Shown here piece after piece: positions 1 through 5,647 of a stretch of 6,716 nucleotides of DNA (position 1 is the first letter of the stretch; every line of letters starts with the position of its first letter). Both the position numbers and the translations under genes were made by a program. The stretch is taken from the NCBI GenBank assembly GCA_052387115.1, contig JBQTJM010000069.1:1-6716 (forward strand), written 5' to 3'. Origin of the DNA: JACCXJ01 sp052387115 (GTDB lineage Bacteria > Pseudomonadota > Gammaproteobacteria > JACCXJ01). The notes beneath the pieces were generated by a model, which was not told where the DNA came from, searched no databases, and was given only the letters and a program-made list of their open reading frames with translations.

Positions 1-170
1 CGGCTACGCTTCATTAAACCCAAAGGCTCAACGCCTTTATCCATCGAAAAGCGATCCCTTCCTGAAAACAGGAAGGGCAGTTTCGCACGCCTGTGTAAAG
101 CTAGGTACTGTGGTTATGATCGGTCCCCTCTGTAGTGCAGACCTAGGGGGGTCCCTATGAGTGATATCAA
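1..170. other. Left-edge region with clustered hairpins; possible 3' end of a plus-strand frame
   Basis: Three short stem-loops lie back to back: AAAGGC/GCCTTT (22-27 with 33-38), ATCG/CGAT (43-46 with 52-55) and CCCTTCCTG/CAGGAAGGG (56-64 with 69-77, loop AAAA). The third is the strongest, but no T-run follows it on either strand, so it is not a textbook intrinsic terminator. Plus-strand frame 1 is open from the window edge for 44 codons and ends at TAG 133-135. Its translation is basic and hydrophilic and I do not recognise it; it could be the tail of a gene starting outside the window or chance. Confidence 0.35.
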
Positions 171-182
171 TCACTTAGGACC
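150..182. terminator. Interrupted hairpin at the 3' end of the minus-strand ATPase gene
   Basis: An outer 5-bp stem GGTCC/GGACC (150-154 with 178-182) encloses an inner 6-bp stem AGTGAT/ATCACT (160-165 with 170-175) with loop ATCA. The structure covers the stop codon of the minus-strand gene (171-173) and lies 15 bp beyond the TAG that closes the plus-strand frame at 135. That position suits a bidirectional 3'-end structure between converging transcripts. There is no U-tract on either side, so classical intrinsic termination is not supported; transcript-end stabilisation or a protein-binding site are alternatives. Confidence 0.35.
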
Positions 183-1124
183 TCGGTACCCCCCGAATCG
201 GCTAAGTCGGGCTAGCTCGCGTGCCTGCACACGGTCGAGACCTTCCATCTCGAAGGGATGGCTTAGGCGAGCTAAATGCGCGCCTTCCCAATGAACTCTA
301 ATCGCGTCGTTCCACGGCACTGCGTTCGCCGTGAACACGGTCATCTGATTTCGTGCTTCACGAGTGATGACTTCTATGCAAATCCCTAAGGCTTTTGCGA
401 GATCCGGGTTCTTGCCATAATTCTCGGTCTGGTCGAAGCAGAGGATAAACGGCCGGTAGAAGCCAGCCAGTCGGCAAAGATCCAAGATACGGTTCATGCA
501 TAGCTCGTTGAGCTGCCCTGCCGTCATGTCGGAACGGGGGCAGTTCGCCGCCTTCAGCCCCATCGGCTTTGCGTCTTCTTCGTCTATACTCTCGCCCTTG
601 AACCAATCGAGGCACGCGTTCCGTAAGCCCCTGTTTCCTGACCACGCGTACGTGTACAAGACTCGCAACCAAGCGTGTGTGTTGGTCCATAACGGAATCC
701 CGCGTGTCTCGACGCATTCTGCCATCGCGTGTGAATACTCGGCCTGGCTAAACGTCTTCGCAATAAATTGAGGCCATTGCTTATGTGCACAAGCTTGTTC
801 GTAGCTTGCGAGCCTGCCTTCCCGTAGGGCGTTGATTACCTCTGCTTTGGGCTGCTTGGCACGAACGAGGCCCGTGTCGACCATGTCGGCGACGAGGTGC
901 GCGATCACGCCATGGGCGAAAGCATGGAGCTGGGTTGTCTCGTTTGGATTGCGACCATGGACGTGCATCTTCTCGGGCGCCTTCAGCTCGTAGACGATGC
1001 GGTCTAGAATCGAGTTACCGGTACCTCGGACTCCCAATGCCGATCGAGTCAAACCCGCGGCACCGGCGTCTTGCAACCGGCTCAGGATGCGGGCTTTACA
1101 GTCTTCAAGCGTTGAAGTCGTCAG
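171..1124 (-). CDS. P-loop/AAA-like ATPase with altered Walker A motif
   Basis: I read this as a 317-residue ATPase-type protein of unknown role. A Walker B-like strand, FILCFDQTE, is at about residues 226-234. After it comes a sensor-like stretch with a tryptophan (MTVFTANAVPW) and an arginine-containing ARLSHPFEMEGL segment, the usual order in AAA/STAND-like ATPases. Near the N-terminus GVRGTGNS (residues 31-38) resembles Walker A GxxGxGKS with the lysine replaced by asparagine (codon AAC, 1014-1016), so ATP hydrolysis may be lost. An alternative reading of residues 5-57 is a winged-helix domain (GLTRSALG) fused to a P-loop-less ATPase remnant. The start is uncertain: no ATG or GTG is in frame after the stop at 1134-1136. 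CTG at 1122-1124 has AAGGA six bases upstream; TTG at 1074-1076 (301 residues) lacks a comparable site. Base composition is less GC-rich than neighbouring genes, suggesting transfer. Confidence 0.55.
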   Translation of the reverse strand: MTTSTLEDCKARILSRLQDAGAAGLTRSALGVRGTGNSILDRIVYELKAPEKMHVHGRNPNETTQLHAFAHGVIAHLVADMVDTGLVRAKQPKAEVINALREGRLASYEQACAHKQWPQFIAKTFSQAEYSHAMAECVETRGIPLWTNTHAWLRVLYTYAWSGNRGLRNACLDWFKGESIDEEDAKPMGLKAANCPRSDMTAGQLNELCMNRILDLCRLAGFYRPFILCFDQTENYGKNPDLAKALGICIEVITREARNQMTVFTANAVPWNDAIRVHWEGAHLARLSHPFEMEGLDRVQARELARLSRFGGYRGPK

Positions 1125-1323
1125 AAGCGTTCCTTATGTGCGTCGGTTTGTATCAGTATCGTAGTGCGGAGAGCAAGCGCGGTTTGTTTCCAACGCGGTG
1201 TGATTTTAATCCGCTCCGTGGCTAAGGGGTAGTTATAGGCGCGGGAGAACTTTCTTGCTCTCATCGCAAACGCTATTTGCGTCTGAAAGCGAACCGGTTC
1301 GATCTTCCGAACATACCACCAAA
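1125..1323. other. Non-coding upstream region of the ATPase gene
   Basis: No credible gene is visible here. On the minus strand AAGGA sits just before the proposed CTG start. Further upstream are a 6-bp inverted repeat CGCAAA/TTTGCG (1265-1281) and the 12-bp perfect palindrome CGAACCGGTTCG (1290-1301). I see no promoter that I would call with confidence; TATAAC on the minus strand near 1235 is a weak -10 candidate without a matching -35. Confidence 0.4.
1290..1301. promoter_or_regulatory. 12-bp perfect palindrome, possible operator
   Basis: CGAACCGGTTCG reads identically on both strands and lies about 165 bp upstream of the proposed start of the minus-strand ATPase gene. A second short inverted repeat (1265-1281) is adjacent. 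The size and symmetry fit a dimeric regulator site, but no regulator gene is identified here and the palindrome could be chance. Confidence 0.2.
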
Positions 1324-1541
1324 CGGTAAAGGATAAAGGATAGGACATTCAACGTGGTTTCGCAACGCATATTGAGGGGTTCAGACGGGCCGGGTGGCGA
1401 CGGGGCGACCGGCGCGGGGTCGTTTGGGTTCGCCCTGGCCGGTGTTCGGGTGGCTGTTGGGGGGCGCAGAGGTGGCAGTCCTTAACCCGGACGCGAGTCC
1501 ACCGGTGCTGTCAAGTGGCCTTGATCGGCCGGACGGTGGGG
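1324..1541 (+). repeat. Dispersed ~200-bp repeat, copy 1
   Basis: This segment aligns along nearly its whole length with 3204-3446 in the same orientation. Both begin with CGGTAAAGG, share a GGACAT-type block, then GGTTT.CCAACG/CGCAACG followed by CATATTG, then GGTGGCGACGGGGCGACC, TCGTTTGGGTTCGCCCT, GGCAGTCCTTA, GACGCGAG, CCACCGGTGC, GTGGCCTTGATCGG and GACGGTGGGG. From about 1356 on, identity by eye is roughly 80 percent with several small indels; this copy is about a dozen bases shorter in the middle. The first 30 bp include a tandem AAAGGAT duplication (1328-1341). No open frame is shared by both copies, so I treat it as a non-coding repeat. Confidence 0.8.
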
Positions 1542-1599
1542 AGTGGGAAGGCGCCTACCAGTGTTGAAGCATCCATCCCTGGATTGGCCTGTTGTTGCG

Positions 1600-2353
1600 T
1601 CCTTCGCGCGCCCAGCAGGGCCACTCCCTGGCCCTGGCTTTCCGACGCTTCGCGTTCACCGCTGGTCGAATCACCTGCACCGGGAACGGCAGGCCCGGCA
1701 GGGTCAAGCTGCGGCGATAGCCGAGCGGCCCATGCGGCGAGACCTCGGGCAGCGAGTCCTCGCGACCGAGATCGGAGAGCCAGCGCGGGAACGCCTCTCC
1801 CGCGCCAGCACGCTCTCTAGCACCTCAGCCGCGATCCCCCGGGGGGCTTGCCGCCCGTCAGCTATTCCGACAGTCCTCCGCATCCCGCGGCCCGATCTGG
1901 TCACGCAGTGACCGCCCAGGCCGCCACCTCGATTTTCCGATTCATGTCGCGGTTGGCCGGCACCGCGAAGAAGCGCTCCGGCCCGAAACCTAGCCGCCGC
2001 AGCAGCTCGCGCACGAAATCGGCAGCGCGAACATACTCCTCTCGCCGCCCCGCGAAGGCCACATCCCCGGTGAAGCACACCAGTTCAACTGCCCGCCCGC
2101 GCCCGCGATCACCTCCAGGTTCTTGAGCCAGGCCTCGCCCAGGACCCGCTGGCGGCGCCACAGCGCCTCCCGCCCGGGGCTGGCCCTCGTGCAGATCGGA
2201 GAGATGCAGGATGCGCGGGGTGAACGCTAGCCCCGGCGCGACCACGGTTTCCGGCACAGGGCCAGGGGTCATGGGGGCGTCTGGCGGGCCCGGTAAGGGA
2301 GCGGCTGTCCAGGCCGTCTTGAGCGCATCGGTGCGGGGCTCCAACCCTGACAC
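1600..2353 (-). pseudogene. Calcineurin-like metallophosphoesterase, multiply frameshifted
   Basis: Family signatures are present but scattered over reading frames. From a GTG at 2353, one frame carries RILHLSDLHEG (about 2215-2183), the DxH metal site. A second frame carries REALWRRQRVLGEAWLKNLE and adjoining residues (about 2172-2093). The first frame then resumes with ELVCFTGDVAFAG and FFAVPANRDMNRK. There the usual GNHD metal motif has become ANRD, losing the metal-binding histidine. Further pieces follow in other frames: RGIAAEVLESVLARE (about 1850-1800), then a 42-residue stretch with RWLSDLGRED, LGYRRSLTLPG and PFPVQVI (1794-1669), and a possible QGVALLGA near 1610. At least four frame changes plus the lost histidine argue for a dead gene rather than sequencing noise. 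The 3' limit is approximate. Intact members hydrolyse phosphoesters, and some belong to larger multidomain proteins. Confidence 0.75.
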
Positions 2354-2448
2354 GGACCCCTAGCTAGAGGATAGGAAAAATCAGGATTGCGACTCCGTCG
2401 GGATTCAGCAAGCGCCACTCCCCGCGGGTTCTCCGACCGTAGGATGGT

Positions 2449-2482
2449 AGGCGGGTTACCAGCCTTATCGCGTAACCCGCCT
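2449..2482. repeat. REP-like palindromic element
   Basis: AGGCGGGTTA (2449-2458) and TAACCCGCCT (2473-2482) form a perfect 10-bp inverted repeat around a 14-base loop, preceded by GTAGGATGG. Short intergenic palindromes beginning GTAGGATGG/GTAGGGTGC are common in gammaproteobacterial genomes, and this fits the pattern. It ends 34 bp before the mntA-like start codon and could also affect that promoter. Confidence 0.6.
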
Positions 2483-2500
2483 TCCGGGCCGTCGTGACTC

Positions 2501-2516
2501 TGCTATAGTTAGGGTC
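2501..2516 (+). promoter_or_regulatory. Extended -10 promoter for the mntA-hepT pair
   Basis: TGCTATAGT (2501-2509) matches an extended -10 element (TGnTATAAT) with one mismatch in the hexamer. It ends only seven bases before the ATG at 2517, so transcription would begin at or next to the start codon. I see no convincing -35, which extended -10 promoters can lack. AGGG at 2511-2514 is too close to the ATG to be a normal ribosome-binding site, which fits a leaderless or nearly leaderless message. Confidence 0.4.
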
Positions 2517-2834
2517 ATGGCATTGCGCAACTTACCCATCCGCGTCGACGAGCACAAGGTAGCCGGGTTTTGCCGGGCGCGCGGCATCCGCAGATTGAGG
2601 CTTTTCGGATCGGTCTTGCGAGCGGATTTCGATCCGACGCGCAGCGACGTAGATGTGCTGGCGGAGTTTCATCCCGAAGCGGTGCGCAACTCCGGTTGGG
2701 AGTTCTTCCTGTACGGCGAGCAATTGGGGGAGATATTTGGGTACAAGGTAGATCTATGCACGAACCTGAGACCTTGGCTGCGGCCGATCGTCGAAAAGCA
2801 GGCCATTACGATCTACGATGAAAAAGCATCATAG
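2517..2834 (+). CDS. mntA: MntA-type minimal nucleotidyltransferase antitoxin
   Basis: This 105-residue protein is the antitoxin half of a HEPN-MNT toxin-antitoxin pair. The pol-beta-type signature is clear: FGS at 30-32, eleven residues, then DVD at 44-46 inside SDVDVLAEF, with a likely third carboxylate at D79 in GYKVDLCT. All the metal-binding positions expected for an active enzyme are therefore present. In the characterised Shewanella system, MntA transfers AMP groups to a tyrosine of HepT and so neutralises it; transfer of that activity to this protein is by family. The length is normal for the family. The stop overlaps the next gene by 17 bases, indicating a two-gene operon with coupled translation. 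The ATG at 2517 fits the usual short N-terminus before the GS motif. Confidence 0.9.
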   Translation: MALRNLPIRVDEHKVAGFCRARGIRRLRLFGSVLRADFDPTRSDVDVLAEFHPEAVRNSGWEFFLYGEQLGEIFGYKVDLCTNLRPWLRPIVEKQAITIYDEKAS

Positions 2835-3183
2835 TCCACGGGGCCCGATGCTCGATATGCGGGACTATGCCCAGCGAGTAGTGGACTTGACTGCGGGCCA
2901 CACGAAGGAAGACATCACCGAAGAACGGGATTGGCCGCTCCGCTTGAGTCTGGAACGGGCCCTCGAGATCATCGGCGAAGCGGCAAATCGAGTACCGCGG
3001 GATGTTCAAGCTCAGTTCCCGCAGATCCCTTGGGCGGCGATCATCGGGATGCGGAATATCTTAATCCATGCCTACGACACCATCGACCTCCTGCAACTCT
3101 GGTATGCGGCTACCGTGAGCGTGCCCGAATTACTCCGACACTTGGATACGGCTATAGATCGACAGCCGTCCTTCGATAGGTGA
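2818..3183 (+). CDS. hepT: HepT-type HEPN toxin ribonuclease (DUF86)
   Basis: This 121-residue, mostly helical protein is the toxin half of the pair. The HEPN signature Rx4HxY is intact: R79, H84 and Y86 within GMRNILIHAYD. The LEIIGEAANRVP segment (49-60) and PWAAIIGMRN (71-80) are also typical of DUF86/HepT. In characterised members the R and H form an RNase site in the dimer, and the tyrosine is the residue AMPylated by MntA. The ATG at 2818 lies inside the mntA-like gene and shows no clear Shine-Dalgarno, so translational coupling is likely. The internal methionine at residue 11 is a less likely start because homologues normally have a short leader before the MLD segment. Nothing in the frame suggests inactivation, so the module is probably functional. 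Confidence 0.9.
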   Translation: MKKHHSPRGPMLDMRDYAQRVVDLTAGHTKEDITEERDWPLRLSLERALEIIGEAANRVPRDVQAQFPQIPWAAIIGMRNILIHAYDTIDLLQLWYAATVSVPELLRHLDTAIDRQPSFDR

Positions 3184-3203
3184 ACACCTTATTCGCTTCC
3201 CGC

Positions 3204-3446
3204 CGGTAAAGGCGTTGTCCACTGACAGGGACATGCGACGCCGCAAGGCGGTTTCCCAACGCATATTGCCGGGTCACGCAAGCCCGGTGGCGACGGGGCG
3301 ACCGCCGCTGGGACTGGAAGAGGTCGTTTGGGTTCGCCCTAGCCGGTGTCCGGGTGGTTTGCGGGGACGCAGAGGCGGCAGTCCTTAGCCGGGACGCGAG
3401 TTCCACCGGTGCCGGTCCAGTGGCCTTGATCGGCACGACGGTGGGG
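3204..3446 (+). repeat. Dispersed ~200-bp repeat, copy 2
   Basis: Direct repeat of 1324-1541, starting 20 bp after the hepT-like stop codon. It contains a small hairpin with a GCAA tetraloop (CGCC/GGCG, 3239-3250) and another stem CCGGG/CCCGG (3269-3273 with 3283-3287) that copy 1 preserves only in part. Copy 2 carries extra bases around 3308-3322. The frame starting at 3354 stays open across the right half in this copy, but the matching frame in copy 1 is shifted by an indel, so coding is not supported. With its partner it brackets the phosphoesterase pseudogene and the toxin-antitoxin operon. Confidence 0.8.
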
Positions 3447-3575
3447 GCCACCCGGCGCGATGAAGCGAGACCCGACGAAACAAAGCGAAACACGTCGATA
3501 CACCGGCGAAAGGATCGCTCGCGGCCGGGCCGCTAGGATGTGCCGTGTCCAAACCAACCCGAAAGGAGAAATCGT
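3447..3575. other. Leader region of the spy-like gene
   Basis: No gene is seen between the repeat and the spy-like start. A GC-rich hairpin GCGGC/GCCGC (3521-3525 with 3529-3533) is present. The ribosome-binding site AAGGAG is at 3563-3568, seven bases before the ATG at 3576; it decides that start over the upstream in-frame ATG at 3540. Confidence 0.5.
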
Positions 3576-4101
3576 ATGACCCCGTGGATCAAGCAATCAT
3601 TAGTGGGCCTCTGCGGAGCAGCCCTCATCGCCGCAGCCGCGACCGTCTTTGCCGATCGCGATCGCGGACACCGTGGCGAGGGTGCTCATGGCTGCAACGC
3701 CGGGTGGATGCACGATGACAAGGCGCGCGCCGAGCTCCGGGCGAAACGAGTCGAGCGGATCAGCACGGAGCTCGGCCTGAACGACACGCAGAAGCAAAAG
3801 CTGTCGGCCTTCTTCGAAAAGCTCTCCGAGCAGCGCAAGGCCATGAGGGGCGACCGGAAGGGCCGCCATGAGAAGATCCAGTCGCTCATCGAGGGCACGA
3901 GCTTCGATCGCGAGCGCGCCTAGCTAGGCCCTCTTGAACGAGAAGGCCGCTCGGCTACAGAGCAACGGCCCGGAGCTGATCACGGCCGCCGCCGATCTCT
4001 TCGACAGCCTTAACGCCGAGCAGCAGCAGGAGGTACGCGAGCTCCTGGAGCGGCGTCACGGCCACCGGGGGCACCCTCCCAAAGCCGACCCCGCGGGCTA
4101 G
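3576..4101 (+). pseudogene. Spy/CpxP-like periplasmic protein, interrupted by stop and frameshift
   Basis: The intact ancestor would have been a periplasmic Spy/CpxP-family (LTxxQ) protein of about 173 residues. The family is tied to envelope stress and chaperone-like or metal-related functions. The first 115 codons (3576-3920) give a clear signal peptide: MTPWIKQ, a hydrophobic core and a likely cut after VFA. Then follow a His/Asp/Arg-rich mature start and an LTxxQ-like motif, ELGLNDTQ. A TAG at 3921-3923 ends this frame. The rest continues in the +1 frame from GCC 3928 to TAG 4099-4101, with NEKAARLQSNGPELI and a second motif, SLNAEQQQEVRELLERR. Removing the extra CTAG and reading the TAG as CAG would restore AQALLNEK. 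The gene has a good Shine-Dalgarno and a terminator downstream, so it was recently functional. A 115-residue truncated product with one motif could still be made. Confidence 0.8.
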
Positions 4102-4120
4102 TGCCTCCATCCCCTCGTGC

Positions 4121-4153
4121 GGCGGCCCGGCGTGCCGGGCCGTCGTTGTTTTT
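4121..4153 (+). terminator. Intrinsic terminator after the spy-like gene
   Basis: CGGCCCGG (4123-4130) and CCGGGCCG (4135-4142) form an 8-bp GC stem with a CGTG loop, extendable outward by a G-T and a G-C pair. A T-rich tract (TCGTTGTTTTT, 4143-4153) follows directly. It begins 20 bases after the restored stop at 4101, which supports the longer frame as the original gene end. Confidence 0.85.
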
Positions 4154-4284
4154 GTCACCACGGAGCTGCGACAATATGCCATGCCTCTAGCGCGCTCGCT
4201 CCGCCATGATGCCAGCCGCACTGCCGCGGACGCAGTGCTCGGCCTGCTCGGGCGCTGAGTTGGTGATTCCGATGGGAGTGAAGC
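4154..4284. other. Intergenic stretch with a 25-codon open frame
   Basis: The only plus-strand candidate is ATG 4181 to TGA 4256-4258, encoding 25 residues beginning MPLARSLRHD. It has no ribosome-binding site at a usual distance and resembles nothing I recognise. It may be a gene-start remnant or chance. Confidence 0.3.
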
Positions 4285-4364
4285 AGGGGTCAGACTGATA
4301 TTTATTGACGACCGTTGAATGCTGCGGCGAGCGCTTCTGTGGACTAAATATTAGTCTGACCCCT
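4285..4364. repeat. 80-bp element with 20-bp terminal inverted repeats
   Basis: The left end AGGGGTCAGACTGATATTTA (4285-4304) and the reverse complement of the right end (4345-4364) match at 19 of 20 positions, around a 40-base centre. It has no coding capacity and no obvious target-site duplication. Ends of the GGGGTCAGACT type are, to my recollection, frequent around REP-associated tyrosine transposases and as stand-alone palindromes, so a small non-autonomous element is the best reading. It ends five bases beyond the stop of the minus-strand DUF3616 gene and would fold into a long hairpin at that transcript's 3' end. Confidence 0.8.
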
Positions 4365-4369
4365 ATTTC

Positions 4370-5503
4370 TCAGCGGATGCCGAAGACATCCGAGTCGAGT
4401 ACGCCGTTGCGCAAACGCTCCTTCGAGGGGTTGTCGTAGAGCACGAGCACCTGACCGTCGCCCCAACGTGCCAAGCCCTCGGGGCGATCGTAGCCGGACG
4501 GCGGCGGCGTGCGCTCATCGAGCACGACGGTGAGCGGCCCCGGTTTCTGCCGGATGAAGCTCTCGCGCGCACCGAGCGCGGCGCTGGCGCCGGACCAGCG
4601 GAAGACGGTTGGCGGCCGGTCGAGCACCATCGTGGGGCCGGCGAGGATGAGCAGATCGCCGTTGGGCTCAAAGCAGAAGTCGCGGACGCCGAGCCCGCCC
4701 AGGTCGAGGAAGTGCCGCAGGTACCGGCGGTCATCGTCCCGCCCGATCGTTTTGAGCTTGAGCCGTCCGGGCTCGCCATCGCCGCGGAATTCCGCCTTCA
4801 CTTCGATCTCCAGCAGCACCGCCCAGCCGCGGAGCACCGGCCCACGCAGACCGATGAGCAGCCGACGCGTGCCGGCGACGCAGGCGAGGCCCTCGAAATC
4901 GACGCCGTTGTCCTTGCCGGGCACGCCCGCCTGCAAAAAGAGCGAGAAGAGCGGGTCATCCCACAACTGGTCGAGCAGGTCGCTCGTGCGTCCGGTGCAG
5001 GGCAGCCGGGCGCCGAAGTGCTCCGCGGTGTATTCGTCTAGCTCTAGCAGGCGGGTTTTGCGGCCTGTCGTTTTGAGTGGCAAACGCGCGAGCAGGCAGC
5101 GGTTGCCATCAGCTTCGATCTTGCCGAGCCGCTTCACGCTCTTGGCCTCAAACTCGATGAGCTCTTCCTCCGTCATTTCCTCCTCCGGGTCCTGTTCTTC
5201 GGGCTTCTTGCGCTTCAGGCTATGCGAGCCCACGACCCAGAGATACGGCACGCCGTCGTCAGTGCTCACGTCGAGCCCTTCAATGTCGATTTCATCAGTC
5301 TCGTCACCGGGTAGGTCGAGCCGGGCCGCGAGTGACTGCGGCGGGTCGGCGATGTAGCCGCTATTTTTCGCCCGTGTGGCGCGCACGACACTCGTGCCTT
5401 CATCGCCACCGAGCCACAAGTCATCGCCGATGACCGCGATGCCGGAGAGCGCTTTGGCGAGGTCGTCGGGAACTTTTTTCAAGTTGAAGGGCAATTTTTT
5501 CAT
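4370..5503 (-). CDS. DUF3616 domain protein
   Basis: A 377-residue protein that I assign to the DUF3616 family from its repeated sheet-like units: DIEGLDVS...YLWVVGSHSLKR (73-98), VDFEGLACVAGTRRLLIGLRGPVL (201-224), GGLGVRDFCFEPNGDLLILAGP (269-290) and RPEGLARWGDGQVLVLYDN (340-358). The recurring EGL and hydrophobic strands suggest a beta-propeller-like fold. The function is unknown; I see no catalytic motif, signal peptide or membrane segment, so it is probably cytoplasmic. A strongly acidic segment (about 101-119, many Glu) interrupts the first half. The ATG at 5501-5503 is the only usable start after the in-frame stop at 5540-5542, yet no Shine-Dalgarno precedes it; the start is followed by A-rich codons. 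It stands alone on this strand, so context gives no clue to its partner. Confidence 0.8.
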   Translation of the reverse strand: MKKLPFNLKKVPDDLAKALSGIAVIGDDLWLGGDEGTSVVRATRAKNSGYIADPPQSLAARLDLPGDETDEIDIEGLDVSTDDGVPYLWVVGSHSLKRKKPEEQDPEEEMTEEELIEFEAKSVKRLGKIEADGNRCLLARLPLKTTGRKTRLLELDEYTAEHFGARLPCTGRTSDLLDQLWDDPLFSLFLQAGVPGKDNGVDFEGLACVAGTRRLLIGLRGPVLRGWAVLLEIEVKAEFRGDGEPGRLKLKTIGRDDDRRYLRHFLDLGGLGVRDFCFEPNGDLLILAGPTMVLDRPPTVFRWSGASAALGARESFIRQKPGPLTVVLDERTPPPSGYDRPEGLARWGDGQVLVLYDNPSKERLRNGVLDSDVFGIR

Positions 5504-5603
5504 TAGGTCATGACGTGGAGATTGCGGAGGGAAACTGGTTCACGGCACTTCAAAAAAACACCGGGTAGTGATCGCGGCGAGTTGCGAAGCGAGATGGTCG
5601 GAC

Positions 5604-5632
5604 GATAGGAGATTTAACCTGGTTTTGCAACG
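5604..5632 (+). repeat. Dispersed repeat, partial copy 3
   Basis: These 29 bases match 1339-1367, within the left end of repeat copy 1, at 25 positions without gaps, including GATAGGA, TGGTTT and GCAACG. Similarity fades immediately to the right, so only the left end of the repeat is kept. It lies 15 bp beyond the stop codon of the transposase-like remnant. Confidence 0.55.
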
Positions 5633-5647
5633 TGGGTAGGGACTCAC

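Noticed and set aside
1..170. Group II intron or other ribozyme at the left edge
   Set aside because: Several hairpins are present but I could not find a domain V-like motif or other diagnostic core.
1543..1911. Plus-strand open frames over the phosphoesterase region
   Set aside because: Low-complexity Arg/Pro/Ala translations; the opposite strand carries recognisable phosphoesterase segments.
3354..3536. Small gene in repeat copy 2 (translation containing FGFALAGVRV just upstream and PVALIGTTVGATRR)
   Set aside because: The matching frame in copy 1 is broken by an indel and no family match is secure, so the segment is treated as non-coding repeat.
3540..3575. Upstream ATG as start of the spy-like gene
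   Set aside because: It would place twelve polar residues before the signal peptide, and the AAGGAG site clearly serves the ATG at 3576.
3921..3933. Programmed frameshift or stop read-through in the spy-like gene
   Set aside because: No slippery heptamer or known recoding signal is visible; both a premature stop and a four-base insertion are needed to explain the break, so mutation or artefact is simpler.
4509..5357. Plus-strand 282-codon open frame
   Set aside because: Ser/Arg/Pro-rich translation antisense to the well-supported DUF3616 gene; a GC-rich shadow.
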